Under the pieces are notes generated by a model, which ran no database searches, was not told where the DNA came from, and worked only from the letters and a program-made list of their open reading frames with translations. 64,000 nt of DNA from Kribbella albertanoniae (lineage in GTDB: Bacteria > Actinomycetota > Actinomycetes > Propionibacteriales > Kribbellaceae): contig NZ_SMKA01000005.1 of the NCBI RefSeq assembly GCF_004348455.1, positions 1 through 64,000 of the forward strand, in the 5' to 3' direction. Positions 40,966-49,509 of this stretch are shown here, one piece after another. The number at the start of each line of letters is the position of its first letter. Positions within the stretch are counted from its first letter, which is position 1. The position numbers were made by a program, and so were the translations under genes.

Positions 40966-41322
40966 CTAGGTGATGCCGGCTTTGGCGTCGAGGTGTTGGA
41001 GTAGGTTGTGGGCGGCCAGTTCGATTTTCTTGTGGCGCCATTCGGAGGCTCGGTAGACGCAGGTGATCAGGCCTGTTCGGTGGATGCGGCGGAGGTCGCC
41101 GTACACGAAGCCGTAGCGTGCCTTGGTCTCATCGCTCGCGCCTTCGGTGAGGCCGAGGTGCCAGGCCGAGTACTCGGCCCAGGAATGCTTCTCCAGGAAG
41201 GCGTTCTGCGCATCTGCGCGCGGCTGCACCGAGCCCCAGTCGCTGTCGAGCACGTACTGGCGGGAGTCGATCAGCTTCCGCGCGTACTCGACCGCGACCT
41301 CGTTGACCTCGTAGTTGGCCAT
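40966..41322 (-). CDS. Conserved actinobacterial hypothetical protein
   Basis: A 118-residue soluble protein with a strongly conserved look: VAVEYARKLIDSRQYVLDSD near the start, then EKHSWAEYSAWHLGLTEGA and RIHRTGLITCVYRASEWRHK. I recognise the type from actinomycete genomes but know no function. There is no signal or membrane segment. It stands alone, and its GC-rich codon use is that of the core genome, unlike the pair at 36005-40005. Confidence 0.7.
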   Translation of the reverse strand: MANYEVNEVAVEYARKLIDSRQYVLDSDWGSVQPRADAQNAFLEKHSWAEYSAWHLGLTEGASDETKARYGFVYGDLRRIHRTGLITCVYRASEWRHKKIELAAHNLLQHLDAKAGIT

Positions 41323-41393
41323 ACCAATGCCTGTTCCCAGCCGCTAACGCACCAGCTCATCAGATCAAGCCACGCCGGGCTGATGGTCAGAGC

Positions 41394-41771
41394 TCACGGC
41401 CTGTTCGAGCCGACGAAGAACTCCGAGGCCAGCAGGCCGGCCACCAGAACGACCGGCAGGTAGACGGCGAAATGCCATCTGAACGTGGTGATCCTAGCCA
41501 GGATGGCCACCCCGATCGGTGCGTAGACGAAGCCGCTCATCACCGCGTAGGTCGAGGTCACATCAGTCATGTAGGCCAAGATATGGGTCGGCAATCCGAC
41601 GATGCCGGCCGCGGCGTAGGCATAGCCGAACGCGCGGCCCGACGAGTTCGCCGGCAGCCACACCTTCCATCCAGGCGGCGGCGGTCCCCAGCTCGGATCC
41701 GGCTGCCAGCCAGGCTTCGGCCGCCAACCCTCAGGTGGCGGCGGCCAGTTCGGTGGCGGGTTGTAGATCAT
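41394..41771 (-). CDS. Small membrane protein with Pro/Trp-rich N-terminus
   Basis: A 125-residue protein. Residues 3-36 are nearly all Pro, Trp and Gly (YNPPPNWPPPPEGW, then GPPPPGWKVW), followed by three hydrophobic helices. The Pro/Trp repeats resemble the N-terminal tails of other actinobacterial membrane proteins that sit at the cell pole or septum. ATG 41771 opens exactly at this region; the frame upstream is not protein-like. Function unknown. Confidence 0.6.
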   Translation of the reverse strand: MIYNPPPNWPPPPEGWRPKPGWQPDPSWGPPPPGWKVWLPANSSGRAFGYAYAAAGIVGLPTHILAYMTDVTSTYAVMSGFVYAPIGVAILARITTFRWHFAVYLPVVLVAGLLASEFFVGSNRP

Positions 41772-41969
41772 CCTCGGCTCCCGTCGATCGGCCCTCGCTC
41801 TCCGAGTCTCCGCACCTCCCATGACATTTCGATGACAGCAAGACCGCCGACCAGCATTGCCCGCGGACCGCCGCCACTGACCAACTCCGGCTGGCTGCGG
41901 GTCTCCCGCCTGGGGATCGAGTGAATCCGGGCGATTTGAGGGGTTGGTGAGTGGCTGGGGTCCGCTTTC

Positions 41970-42599
41970 TCAGTGAAGGGCAGGCTCGGGGTGCAGGGTG
42001 GCCAGCGGGAGGCCGGACAGGTGGAGGGTGGGGTGTAGCCAGTCGTTGAGGATGGGGGCTTCGGTGGCTAGGTGGTTGGCTAGTTCGGTGCGGCTCAGTT
42101 CGAAGACGTGGGCGGGGTTGCCGGTGAGGTCGACGACGGTTTGCATGAGGCGGCCGGCTTGTTCGTTCCAGAGGGGATCGTTGGCGTCGAGGTCGTCGGG
42201 GCGGATGAGCAGGAGCTCGACGTCGGACTCGAGGTCGCCGTCGGCGCGGGCCAGGGCGCCGTACACGGAGGCGTGGACCGGCGGGAGGCGCCAGGCGGTC
42301 AGTTCGTCGGCGATGCGGTTGACGAGGGCGGCGCGGAGGTCGGCCAGGAACTCGACGACCGGGGCAGCGAGGTGCTTGCGGTTCAGCCGGTAGGACAGGG
42401 AGTTGCCGGCGTCGTCGACGTGGACGAGGCCGGTGGCGGCGAGCCGCTGGAGGACCAGGCGGACCCCGGCCACACTGCCCTGACCTGCAAGTTTGTGGAC
42501 CTCACGCCCCGACAACCCCTCGTCCGCCCGAGCCAGGACCTGGAGGACCGGCCCGTCCAGGGAGGGGATCACGGTGCTGATCGGCGTCTTCAGGTCCAT
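41970..42599 (-). CDS. Winged-helix plus nucleotidyltransferase-fold protein
   Basis: A 209-residue protein. Residues 15-75 form a winged helix (VLQVLARADEGLSGREVHKL). Residues about 95-150 match the start of the pol-beta/MNT nucleotidyltransferase fold, with ASVYGALARADGDLESDVEL where the family has G-S-x-ARGD-x-x-SD-D/E-x-DL. The second Asp of the usual pair is Glu here, so activity is uncertain. Proteins of this design are found beside toxin-antitoxin genes. It lies 74 bp downstream of, and in the same direction as, the DprA/phosphoribosyltransferase pair. Confidence 0.68.
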   Translation of the reverse strand: MDLKTPISTVIPSLDGPVLQVLARADEGLSGREVHKLAGQGSVAGVRLVLQRLAATGLVHVDDAGNSLSYRLNRKHLAAPVVEFLADLRAALVNRIADELTAWRLPPVHASVYGALARADGDLESDVELLLIRPDDLDANDPLWNEQAGRLMQTVVDLTGNPAHVFELSRTELANHLATEAPILNDWLHPTLHLSGLPLATLHPEPALH

Positions 42600-42672
42600 G
42601 ACGAGACAGTAGTAACCGATCAGCTCCGCAGAGTAATCATCCTGATCTGGAAGTATTCCTGGGCGGCGGCGA

Positions 42673-43407
42673 TCAGCCGTCCAGGGCGCAGACCGAGAGG
42701 TCGAACTCTGCCGCACGCGCTCGCTCGACCAGCGCCTTCGACCCCGCGTGGGCACCGTTCACATGGCGACCCAGGACAACGGTCACGACAGCCTGCGCAC
42801 CCGACACCTTCAAGGCATGAGCAAGCGACTGTGCCCTCGAGCCCGTGGTCCAGGTGTCATCAAGCAGCAGGACCCGAGCCCCGTCGACCGGGGGTGCGAC
42901 GAAGCGATCGGGCTGGAAGGTTCGGTCGTCGGGGGGATGGTGCGCACCGATTGCGACTGCCAGAAACGGCAACGACAGACCTGGAGCGAGGAGCGCTTGA
43001 AGCGGATGTATCCCAGTCCGTCCACGGGTGCTCGGAACTACTGCCGCGTGGGTCAGGCGGCCGCCCGCTGGACCTTCGAGGCAGCGTCGATGCGTGCCGA
43101 GGAACAGCATGCCGAGCGCGCGAAGCGCGCCACGAGCCGCCTGCGAGGGATGCTCGAACTTGTAGGTGGCCAGATGGTGCGCGTGCTGCTTACCCTTCAG
43201 CGCATAGGCGATCGGCACGACAGCGTCCGCGATCATCCTGCTTCCGTCTCGATGACTCCGGCAGGGAAAGCAGATGTCGTAGGCATCCTTGGCGGCCGAT
43301 CTGCAGACACGGCAGATGCCAGGTCCCTCGGGCAATGGGTTACGCAGAAAGACTGCCTGGCGGGCCACCGACGCCCGGAACGACTCCAGTGGATCAGAAC
43401 TGGACAA
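42673..43407 (-). CDS. ComF-like phosphoribosyltransferase (ShosT-like candidate)
   Basis: A 244-residue protein with an N-terminal zinc ribbon (CRVC near residue 32 and CFPC near 46) and a phosphoribosyltransferase domain whose PRPP loop is VLLLDDTWTTGSRAQSL near residue 175. The TTG start at 43407 lies inside the DprA-like gene (14-bp overlap), with AGGAA about eight bases before. ComF proteins act in DNA uptake. In ShosTA modules a PRTase toxin is paired with a DprA-like antitoxin, and this gene pair has the same two folds. The toxin role is inferred. Confidence 0.75.
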   Translation of the reverse strand: MSSSDPLESFRASVARQAVFLRNPLPEGPGICRVCRSAAKDAYDICFPCRSHRDGSRMIADAVVPIAYALKGKQHAHHLATYKFEHPSQAARGALRALGMLFLGTHRRCLEGPAGGRLTHAAVVPSTRGRTGIHPLQALLAPGLSLPFLAVAIGAHHPPDDRTFQPDRFVAPPVDGARVLLLDDTWTTGSRAQSLAHALKVSGAQAVVTVVLGRHVNGAHAGSKALVERARAAEFDLSVCALDG

Positions 43408-44326
43408 CGGTCGACAGTTCCTGCGGCGACTCGAAGCCTCCGGCAGCTTCGGCGACCAGCTTCTCGGTCACCGCCAGAAGTTCCTCGGTGTTGTCCACGA
43501 CGTACACGCCGGGACGCTCCGCGTAGTCGCGAGCCCAGTCATGCTCGAGTAGCTCACGCGGCATCACGACCGGCCGTCCGTGCTGCAGCGCCAGCCGCGC
43601 CTGGATCCGGGCGCCACTGCGCCACGGCGCCTCGACCACGACAGTGGCAGCGGCGTACCCACTCATCACCGCGTTGCGCATCGGAAAGGTCTGCTTCGTC
43701 GGGGCACCGTCGGGCCAGAACTGGCTGAGTACCAGACCCCTCCGACCGATCTCCTGCTGCAACTGGGCGTTGGCTGCCGGGTAGGCGCGCCGAATGCCAG
43801 TCCCGATCACAGCGACGGTCCGGCCCTGCGCCTGCAGTGCGGCCGTGTGGGCTGCGGTATCGATTCCGGCGGCAAGCCCACTGACAACCGTCACATCATT
43901 CCTCGCGAGCGCCGTAGCGACCGTACGAGCGATACCAAGCCCCCGCGCACTGGCCTGCCGGGTACCCACGACGGCGACAGCTCTTCGATCATCACGCACT
44001 TCACCCCGCGTGAAGATGACCGGAGGCAGTTGATGAACATCACGAAGCTGTGCCGGGTAGCTCGAGTCGTAGAAGGCGTGAACGCCGATACCTTCTGCTT
44101 CCCACTGCTGGATGTCGCGCTCGGCCTTGTCCAGAGCAGCCTGGGCATCACCCACCGCGAAGAGCACGTCACCCCCAGCGAGATATCGCTCCAGGACTAC
44201 CGTCGCGCTTCCCAGCTCCAGGACTTCGGCGGTCACCTCCGCCCAGCGGACCCCAGGTTGCTGCAGCAGCGCAACCAGCGCGGCCCTCTCTGCCCGGATC
44301 GGCTCCACGAACCAGATGTTATCCAT
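43394..44326 (-). CDS. DprA/Smf-like protein (ShosA-like candidate)
   Basis: A 310-residue protein whose core is the DprA Rossmann fold: AVAVVGTRQASARGLGIART near 117-136, VTVVSGLAAGIDTAAHTAAL near 145-165, AVIGTGIRRAYPAANAQLQ, LSQFWPDGAPTKQTFPMRNA, and PWRSGARIQARLALQHGRPV. The C-terminal winged helix of full-length chromosomal DprA is missing. True DprA loads RecA in transformation. Standalone DprA-like proteins also serve as antitoxin or sensor in defence modules. The gene overlaps the phosphoribosyltransferase and has its own upstream palindrome. Confidence 0.78.
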   Translation of the reverse strand: MDNIWFVEPIRAERAALVALLQQPGVRWAEVTAEVLELGSATVVLERYLAGGDVLFAVGDAQAALDKAERDIQQWEAEGIGVHAFYDSSYPAQLRDVHQLPPVIFTRGEVRDDRRAVAVVGTRQASARGLGIARTVATALARNDVTVVSGLAAGIDTAAHTAALQAQGRTVAVIGTGIRRAYPAANAQLQQEIGRRGLVLSQFWPDGAPTKQTFPMRNAVMSGYAAATVVVEAPWRSGARIQARLALQHGRPVVMPRELLEHDWARDYAERPGVYVVDNTEELLAVTEKLVAEAAGGFESPQELSTVVQF

Positions 44327-44375
44327 CCTCAAGCACCTGCTGTCGCAGCAACACTGCGCTCTCTCAAATCGAGAC

Positions 44376-44393
44376 TTCGAACATTTGCTCGAA
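44376..44393. promoter_or_regulatory. Inverted repeat upstream of the DprA-like gene
   Basis: TTCGA and TCGAA are perfect 5-bp arms with an 8-base spacer in an AT-rich 90-bp gap. They lie 50 bp upstream of the DprA-like start and 38 bp before the permease stop. It could be the autoregulatory site of a toxin-antitoxin-type operon. The arms are short. Confidence 0.35.
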
Positions 44394-44415
44394 TATATCA
44401 GAGAAGCAGAGCGAC

Positions 44416-45237
44416 TCAGCCTTTGACGGCGCCTGTGAGGCCGTTGACGATGTAGCGCTGGAACAGCAGGGCCAGTAGCACCGGGGGCAGAGCAGCCAGT
44501 ACGCCGCCTGCGGCCACCAGGCCGAAGTCCGATGAGAACTTGCCGGTGAACTCGGCGATCGCGACCGGGATCGTTTTGGAGTTCGTGGTCGAGGTGAAGA
44601 TCAGCGAGTACAGGAACTCGTCCCACGCGAGCAGGAAGCCGAACATCGCGGTCGCGACGATCCCGGGGCGGGCCAGCGGAAGCACGATCCGGACCAGCGC
44701 ACCCAGCCGCGAGCAGCCGTCGACGCGGGCCGCGTCCTCCAGTTCGGGCGGGAGGCTGAGGTAGAAGTTGCTCATGGTCCACAGGCAGAACGGCGTGACG
44801 ATCGAGCAGTAGGTGACGATCAGGCCGAGCTGGGTGTCGAGCAGATGCAGGTTCGCCAGGGCCAGGTAGAGCGGGATCACCAGCGCGATCGGCGGCAGCA
44901 TGTAGATCGCCAGGAACGCGAACAACGTCGTACGGCGGAAGCGGAATCGCAGGCGGGCGAACGCGTAGCCGCCCAGGCACCCGACCACCAGCGAGATCAA
45001 CGTGGTCGCCGATGCGACGACCAGGCTGTTCAGCATCGAGACCCGGAACGTGCCGGCGATCCCGTCGGTACCGGACGTGAAGATGTCCTGATAACGCGAG
45101 AAGGTCGGATGTGTCGGCAGGAGCGAGCCGTTGTTCAGCTCGTCGGCCGGGGACAGGCTCGAGATCACCAGCCAGCTGAACGGAGCCAGTACGACGATCG
45201 CCAGCAGACCGCACATCGCGTATTGGAACTTGCGCAT
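44416..45237 (-). CDS. Carbohydrate ABC transporter permease (MalG type), second cluster
   Basis: A 273-residue permease from MRKFQYAMCGLLAIVVLAP, with six helices and the EAA loop LEDAARVDGCSRLGALVRIV. The start shares a base with the stop of the other permease (TGATG). It is the last gene of the second sugar importer. Confidence 0.9.
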   Translation of the reverse strand: MRKFQYAMCGLLAIVVLAPFSWLVISSLSPADELNNGSLLPTHPTFSRYQDIFTSGTDGIAGTFRVSMLNSLVVASATTLISLVVGCLGGYAFARLRFRFRRTTLFAFLAIYMLPPIALVIPLYLALANLHLLDTQLGLIVTYCSIVTPFCLWTMSNFYLSLPPELEDAARVDGCSRLGALVRIVLPLARPGIVATAMFGFLLAWDEFLYSLIFTSTTNSKTIPVAIAEFTGKFSSDFGLVAAGGVLAALPPVLLALLFQRYIVNGLTGAVKG

Positions 45238-46115
45238 CAGACCCCCGCCATCTGGTTCTGCCGGAGCACCCGCAGGTAGAACATCGCCAGCGCTCCGACC
45301 GCAATCACGATCAGATACGCGAGCGCGGCGCCGTACCCGAAGAGCTGGTTCGAGAACGCCTGCAGATAGGTGTAGAAGGCAACGGTCTGGGTGCCGGACG
45401 CGGGACCGCCGCCGGTCATCACGTAGACGATGTCGAACACCTTGAACGCCTCGATCGTGCGGAGTACCAGCACCACCGCGATACTCGGCTTCAGCAGCGG
45501 TACGACGACCTGCCAGAAGGTGCGCCAGGTCGAGGCGCCGTCCACCACTGCTGCCTCGCGCAGTTCGTTCGGGATCGTCTGCAATCCGGCGAGCAGGAAG
45601 AACGCGACGATCGAGGTGTTCTTCCAGACGTCGGCGACGATCACCATGTTCAACGCCAGGAACGGCGAGCCCAGCCACTGGATCTCGGTCCCGAGCAGCT
45701 GGTTGAGGACGCCGTACTGGCCGTTGTCGATCCAGCGCCACAAGGCACCGTTGACGATCGTCGGCAGCGCCCACGGCAGCACGACCAGGCTGCGCCACAA
45801 CCATTTGAAGCGTAGCGGCGCGTTCAGTAGCAGCGCGACGCCCATGCCGAGGACGAGCTCGGCCGCGGTCGAGACCACCGTGAAGTACGCCGTGTGCCCG
45901 AGCACCGGGTAGAACGACGGGTCGCTGAAAACCTTGGCGTAGTTGCTCAGCCCGGCGAACGGATAGCTGCCGGGCATCGCGCTGTCGACCTTGTAGAACG
46001 ACATCAGCAGCGTCCGGAGTACCGGGTAGAGCACCACACCGAAGACGACTGTTGCCGCAGGCAACAACAGGAACAGCGCGAACCGCCCCTCGCCGCGGAC
46101 CCGCACCGGTTTCAC
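45237..46115 (-). CDS. Carbohydrate ABC transporter permease (MalF type), second cluster
   Basis: A 292-residue permease. GTG 46115 overlaps the binding-protein stop (GTGA). The six helices begin ALFLLLPAATVVFGVVLYPV, and the docking loop is LREAAVVDGASTWRTFWQVV. The longer open frame upstream is shadow of the binding-protein gene. Confidence 0.9.
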   Translation of the reverse strand: MKPVRVRGEGRFALFLLLPAATVVFGVVLYPVLRTLLMSFYKVDSAMPGSYPFAGLSNYAKVFSDPSFYPVLGHTAYFTVVSTAAELVLGMGVALLLNAPLRFKWLWRSLVVLPWALPTIVNGALWRWIDNGQYGVLNQLLGTEIQWLGSPFLALNMVIVADVWKNTSIVAFFLLAGLQTIPNELREAAVVDGASTWRTFWQVVVPLLKPSIAVVLVLRTIEAFKVFDIVYVMTGGGPASGTQTVAFYTYLQAFSNQLFGYGAALAYLIVIAVGALAMFYLRVLRQNQMAGV

Positions 46116-47404
46116 GACTGCAGCAAGCTGTTCGCCTTGTCCGCCGCGTCGTCGAGCGCCTTCTGCGCCAGCTTGCGCCCGAGCAATGCGTTCTGCAACT
46201 CGGCCTGCAGTACCTGCGAGAAGGCGTTGTAGCTCTTCGCCTGCGGCCGCAGGATCAGGTCGTCCAGCTGCTTCTTCGCCTGCGGGACGACGGCCGGGTT
46301 CGTCTTGATGACGGCATCTTCGTCGTACGACGTCGCCCAGACCGGCAGCGAGGAGAGCGCGTACTTCTCCTGCTCGGGCTGGCTGGTCAGGTGCGAGATG
46401 TACTTGAACGCAGCGGCCTGGTTCTTGCTGCCCGCGGTGACGCACAGCGCCATCCCGCCGTTCACCCCCGGCCGGCCGACACTCCCCTTCGGCGTCTGCG
46501 CGACCTGAACCTTGCCGACGACCTTGCACTGCTTGGCGTCGTTGGCCGCGCCGTACATGTAGGTCCAGTTCAGTACGATGCTGGCCTGGCCGGCTTGGAA
46601 GACGCGCTGTACGTCGGCCTCCAGCGACTGGGTCGACGCCGGGTTGGTCAGTCCGTCGACGATCGTCTGCCGCATCCACTCCAACGCCTGGACCCCTCCA
46701 CCGGCGTTGAAAGCGACCTTGCCCGAGTCGTCGAGAAACTTGCCACCCATCGCACCGAGCAGCTGGGCGTAGTCACAGACCAGCGCCTCGGCCTGCTGCC
46801 AGGACCAGATGAACGGGTACTTCACGACGCCCGATTGCTTCAGCCGGCGGGCCGACTTCAGCGTTCCTTCCCAGGTGTCGAGCCACTGCGGGTTCGCGTT
46901 GGCCACGTCCAGGTGCTGGGTGTTCAGGAACAGGTACTTGGTGTCCATGATCCACGGGACGCCGTACAACTTGTCGTCGTACTCGGCGGTGTCGATCGCG
47001 CCGGCGAGCATCTCGGTCTTCCACTCGGCCGGCCACTGTCCACTCACGTCGGTGATCATCTTCTTGCTGCCGAACTCGGCCGGCCAGATCACGTCGATCA
47101 GCACCACGTCGTACGTCCCGGCCGGCCCGGCGGCGACGATCTTGTCGTGCAACGCCTCGTAGGCGACGAACTCCGGAGTGACCTTGATGCCCGGGTTCGC
47201 GGCCGTGAACGAGGCCGTCATCTTGGTGACGTCCGCCTCGGTGTACGCCGCCTGCTTCATGAACAGCGCCCGGATCTCACCGCTGCTCCCACTGCCCTGA
47301 TCCCCCGTGGTCGCGCCCTTGCCCCCGCTGCACGCAGCCAGCAAGGCCGCCAGCCCGGCCCCACCGGCCGTCCTCAGCACAGTCCGCCTGTCGATCGCCA
47401 CCAT
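46112..47404 (-). CDS. Sugar ABC transporter substrate-binding lipoprotein, second cluster
   Basis: A 430-residue lipoprotein: Tat-like MVAIDRRTVLRTAGGAGLAA, then an LLAAC lipobox with Cys near 25. The mature part is an extracellular family 1 solute-binding fold, with YDVVLIDVIWPAEFGSKKM and NWTYMYGAANDAKQC. It leads a three-gene importer without an ATPase. A ROK-type palindrome 23 bp upstream suggests sugar-responsive repression by a regulator encoded elsewhere. Confidence 0.9.
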   Translation of the reverse strand: MVAIDRRTVLRTAGGAGLAALLAACSGGKGATTGDQGSGSSGEIRALFMKQAAYTEADVTKMTASFTAANPGIKVTPEFVAYEALHDKIVAAGPAGTYDVVLIDVIWPAEFGSKKMITDVSGQWPAEWKTEMLAGAIDTAEYDDKLYGVPWIMDTKYLFLNTQHLDVANANPQWLDTWEGTLKSARRLKQSGVVKYPFIWSWQQAEALVCDYAQLLGAMGGKFLDDSGKVAFNAGGGVQALEWMRQTIVDGLTNPASTQSLEADVQRVFQAGQASIVLNWTYMYGAANDAKQCKVVGKVQVAQTPKGSVGRPGVNGGMALCVTAGSKNQAAAFKYISHLTSQPEQEKYALSSLPVWATSYDEDAVIKTNPAVVPQAKKQLDDLILRPQAKSYNAFSQVLQAELQNALLGRKLAQKALDDAADKANSLLQS

Positions 47405-47426
47405 CGCCCCACTCCAGGTCAGTATT

Positions 47427-47447
47427 TGTTAGGTAACTTTCCTAACA
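47427..47447. promoter_or_regulatory. ROK-type operator palindrome upstream of the second sugar importer
   Basis: TGTTAGG-TAACTTT-CCTAACA has perfect 7-bp arms. The core TTAGGTAACTTTCCTAA matches the general shape of sites used by ROK-family sugar repressors in actinobacteria. It stands 23 bp before the start codon of the binding-protein gene, where it would overlap the promoter. No ROK gene lies in this window. Confidence 0.65.
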
Positions 47448-47568
47448 TACGGAGTATCGTCAGGCCCGCCGACCGAGTCAAGGATTTCGGCCGCGCTCGC
47501 CAGGCGGACCGGCTCACCTTGGGCACGCATCAACCACTTGCCGGGCCGCGCACTTGGTTGAACCGTGC

Positions 47569-48666
47569 TCAACGTCGTACTGGCTTGGGCGGAGAGTGCT
47601 TGAAGAAGGTGTGGAGGTCGTTCACCAGGAGGGTGGGGGATTGGTGGGCGGCGTAGTGGCCGCCGGAATCGTGGTGGGTCCAGGTGGTGATGTTGGTGTG
47701 GTCTCGGGTGGCGTAGGCGCGGATCGAGCGGAGGTCGTTGCGGAACTGGGAGAGGGCTAGAGGGACTGTGGTCGGGGCATCCGGTGGGGGTTGGTTCGCG
47801 TACTCGGCGTAGAGGCGCATGGCGGAGGCTGCGGTGCCGGTTAGCCAGTACGCCGTGATGTGGGTGAGCAGGGTGTCGCGGTCTAGGTCGCGCATGGCTT
47901 GGCGGTTCCAGGCGAGGAGGCCGACTGGGGAATCGTTCAGAGCGGTTCCGAGGATGTCGGGGCGTTGCTCGTGGACGTGGGCGTAGCAGCCGGATGAGCG
48001 TTGGAGTTCGCGCAGGCTGTCGAGGGCTGCGCGATCTTCGGGGCTCAGTGCGGTGCGGTCAGGCTCGGCGGTGGGTGGGTACGCCAGCCACTCACCTTCC
48101 GGGAAGCAGAACAGCTGCGTGACGTGTACGCCGGTCACCGCGTCCGGTGCGACTCGGCCCAGCTCCGGGGCGATGTGCGAACCCCAGTCGTTGCCGGCCG
48201 CGCCGTACCGGTGGTAGCCCAGCCGTTCCATCAACGTCGCCCAGGCGCGAGCGATCCGGCGTGGGCCCCAGCCGCGGTCCGGGGTCGGGCCGGACCAGGT
48301 GTAGCCGGGGAGGGACGGGATGACGAGGTCGTAGCCGACCTCGGTCAGCGGGGCGATCACGTCGACGTACTCGACGATCGAGCCCGGCCAACCGTGCGTG
48401 AGGATGAGCGGGAACGCATGAGGCTGGGGTGAGCGCACGTGCAGGAAGTGGACGTTCGTCCCGTCGATCGTCGTCGTGTACTGCGGGTATTGATTCAGCC
48501 GCCGCTCCCAGACCCGCCAGTCGTACTCGTCCCTCCAGTAGTCCACCAGCTTCCGCAGCTCCGGGTCGATCCCTCGGCGGACATTGGCCAGTCGTTGGCG
48601 GAGGTCGGTGAGTTCGTCCTCCGGAACATCGATCACGTACGGCGTCAGTTCTGGCCCGCCAGCCAT
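47569..48666 (-). CDS. Epoxide hydrolase (EHN family, alpha/beta fold)
   Basis: A 365-residue protein with an N-terminal epoxide hydrolase domain (YVIDVPEDELTDLRQRLANV, YPQYTTTIDGTNVHFLHV) followed by the alpha/beta hydrolase core. The oxyanion motif is HGWPGSIVEY near 95, the nucleophile Asp is in AAGNDWGSHIAPEL near 160, and the late His is in SGGHYAAHQSP near 340. These hydrolyse epoxides to diols in the cytoplasm. It overlaps the hydrolase gene upstream by 22 bp and belongs to the GntR-led operon. Confidence 0.87.
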   Translation of the reverse strand: MAGGPELTPYVIDVPEDELTDLRQRLANVRRGIDPELRKLVDYWRDEYDWRVWERRLNQYPQYTTTIDGTNVHFLHVRSPQPHAFPLILTHGWPGSIVEYVDVIAPLTEVGYDLVIPSLPGYTWSGPTPDRGWGPRRIARAWATLMERLGYHRYGAAGNDWGSHIAPELGRVAPDAVTGVHVTQLFCFPEGEWLAYPPTAEPDRTALSPEDRAALDSLRELQRSSGCYAHVHEQRPDILGTALNDSPVGLLAWNRQAMRDLDRDTLLTHITAYWLTGTAASAMRLYAEYANQPPPDAPTTVPLALSQFRNDLRSIRAYATRDHTNITTWTHHDSGGHYAAHQSPTLLVNDLHTFFKHSPPKPVRR

Positions 48667-49472
48667 TCCAGTCCCTCCTCCGCGTGCTCGACGATGGTGA
48701 AGTGGCTCGCGCCTTCGTGGAGTTGCAGCGTGGCGGTCGGACAGTGCGCGGCGAGCCAGTCGCCGTGCGAGGGCGGGATGATGCGATCCGCGGTGCCGTG
48801 CAGCAGCAGGGTCGGCGCGGTGATCGCGCTGGGGTCGCAACCCCAAGGGCGCGTGTACGACGCATCGTCGTCGATCTGCCCGTACGGTCCGGCATCGAGG
48901 CCGGGGCCGGCGACCTTGCCCAGCCAGCCCCACGGGCCCTCGAATAGCCGGTGGTCGGTAGCGGCGAAGCCGGCGTCGTACTCGAATCCTGAGTCGTGCA
49001 AGGCGGCTCGCACCTCGGCACCCGCGGCCGCGCTGCCGAGGGCGGCGACGCCGGACGGAACCATGCCGGTGAACCAGTCCAAACCCTCAGCCCCGTACGG
49101 CGCGATCGCGGCCAGCGTGACGACGGCGCGCACCCGATCACCGAGTACGGCGGCGGTGCCGAGCGCGAAGGTTCCGCCGCCGGAGTAGCCGACGACCGCG
49201 AACCGATCGAGCCCGAGGGCATCCGCGAGAAACTCGGTGTCACGGGCTGTGGAGGCGACCGTTCGGCCACGGGCCACGGTAGAACCGCCGTACCCGGGGC
49301 GGTCGAAGGAAATCCAGCGGAGGCCGAGGCGTTCCGCGGCTGCGAAGAGTGGTTCGGGTGGTGCACCGACGTTCGGGGTGCCGTGGTTCCAGATGACGGG
49401 TACGCCGTCCGATCCGGCGTCGTACACATGCAGCGTCCGGCCGTCGGCGAGTTGAAGGTTGTTCTCGATCAT
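48645..49472 (-). CDS. Alpha/beta hydrolase
   Basis: A 275-residue serine hydrolase: HGTPNVGAPPEPLF near 30, ISFDRPGYGGSTVARG, the nucleophile elbow VVGYSGGGTFALG (Ser near 95), the acid in LLLHGTADRIIPP and the His in GASHFTIVEH. It is typical of the esterase/haloperoxidase-like branch, with no substrate indicated. It lies between the GntR gene (37-bp gap) and the epoxide hydrolase, in the same direction. Confidence 0.85.
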   Translation of the reverse strand: MIENNLQLADGRTLHVYDAGSDGVPVIWNHGTPNVGAPPEPLFAAAERLGLRWISFDRPGYGGSTVARGRTVASTARDTEFLADALGLDRFAVVGYSGGGTFALGTAAVLGDRVRAVVTLAAIAPYGAEGLDWFTGMVPSGVAALGSAAAGAEVRAALHDSGFEYDAGFAATDHRLFEGPWGWLGKVAGPGLDAGPYGQIDDDASYTRPWGCDPSAITAPTLLLHGTADRIIPPSHGDWLAAHCPTATLQLHEGASHFTIVEHAEEGLEWLAGQN

Positions 49473-49509
49473 GTCGGCGACGTCGGAGCGGGTCGGACGG
49501 CCTCGACAT

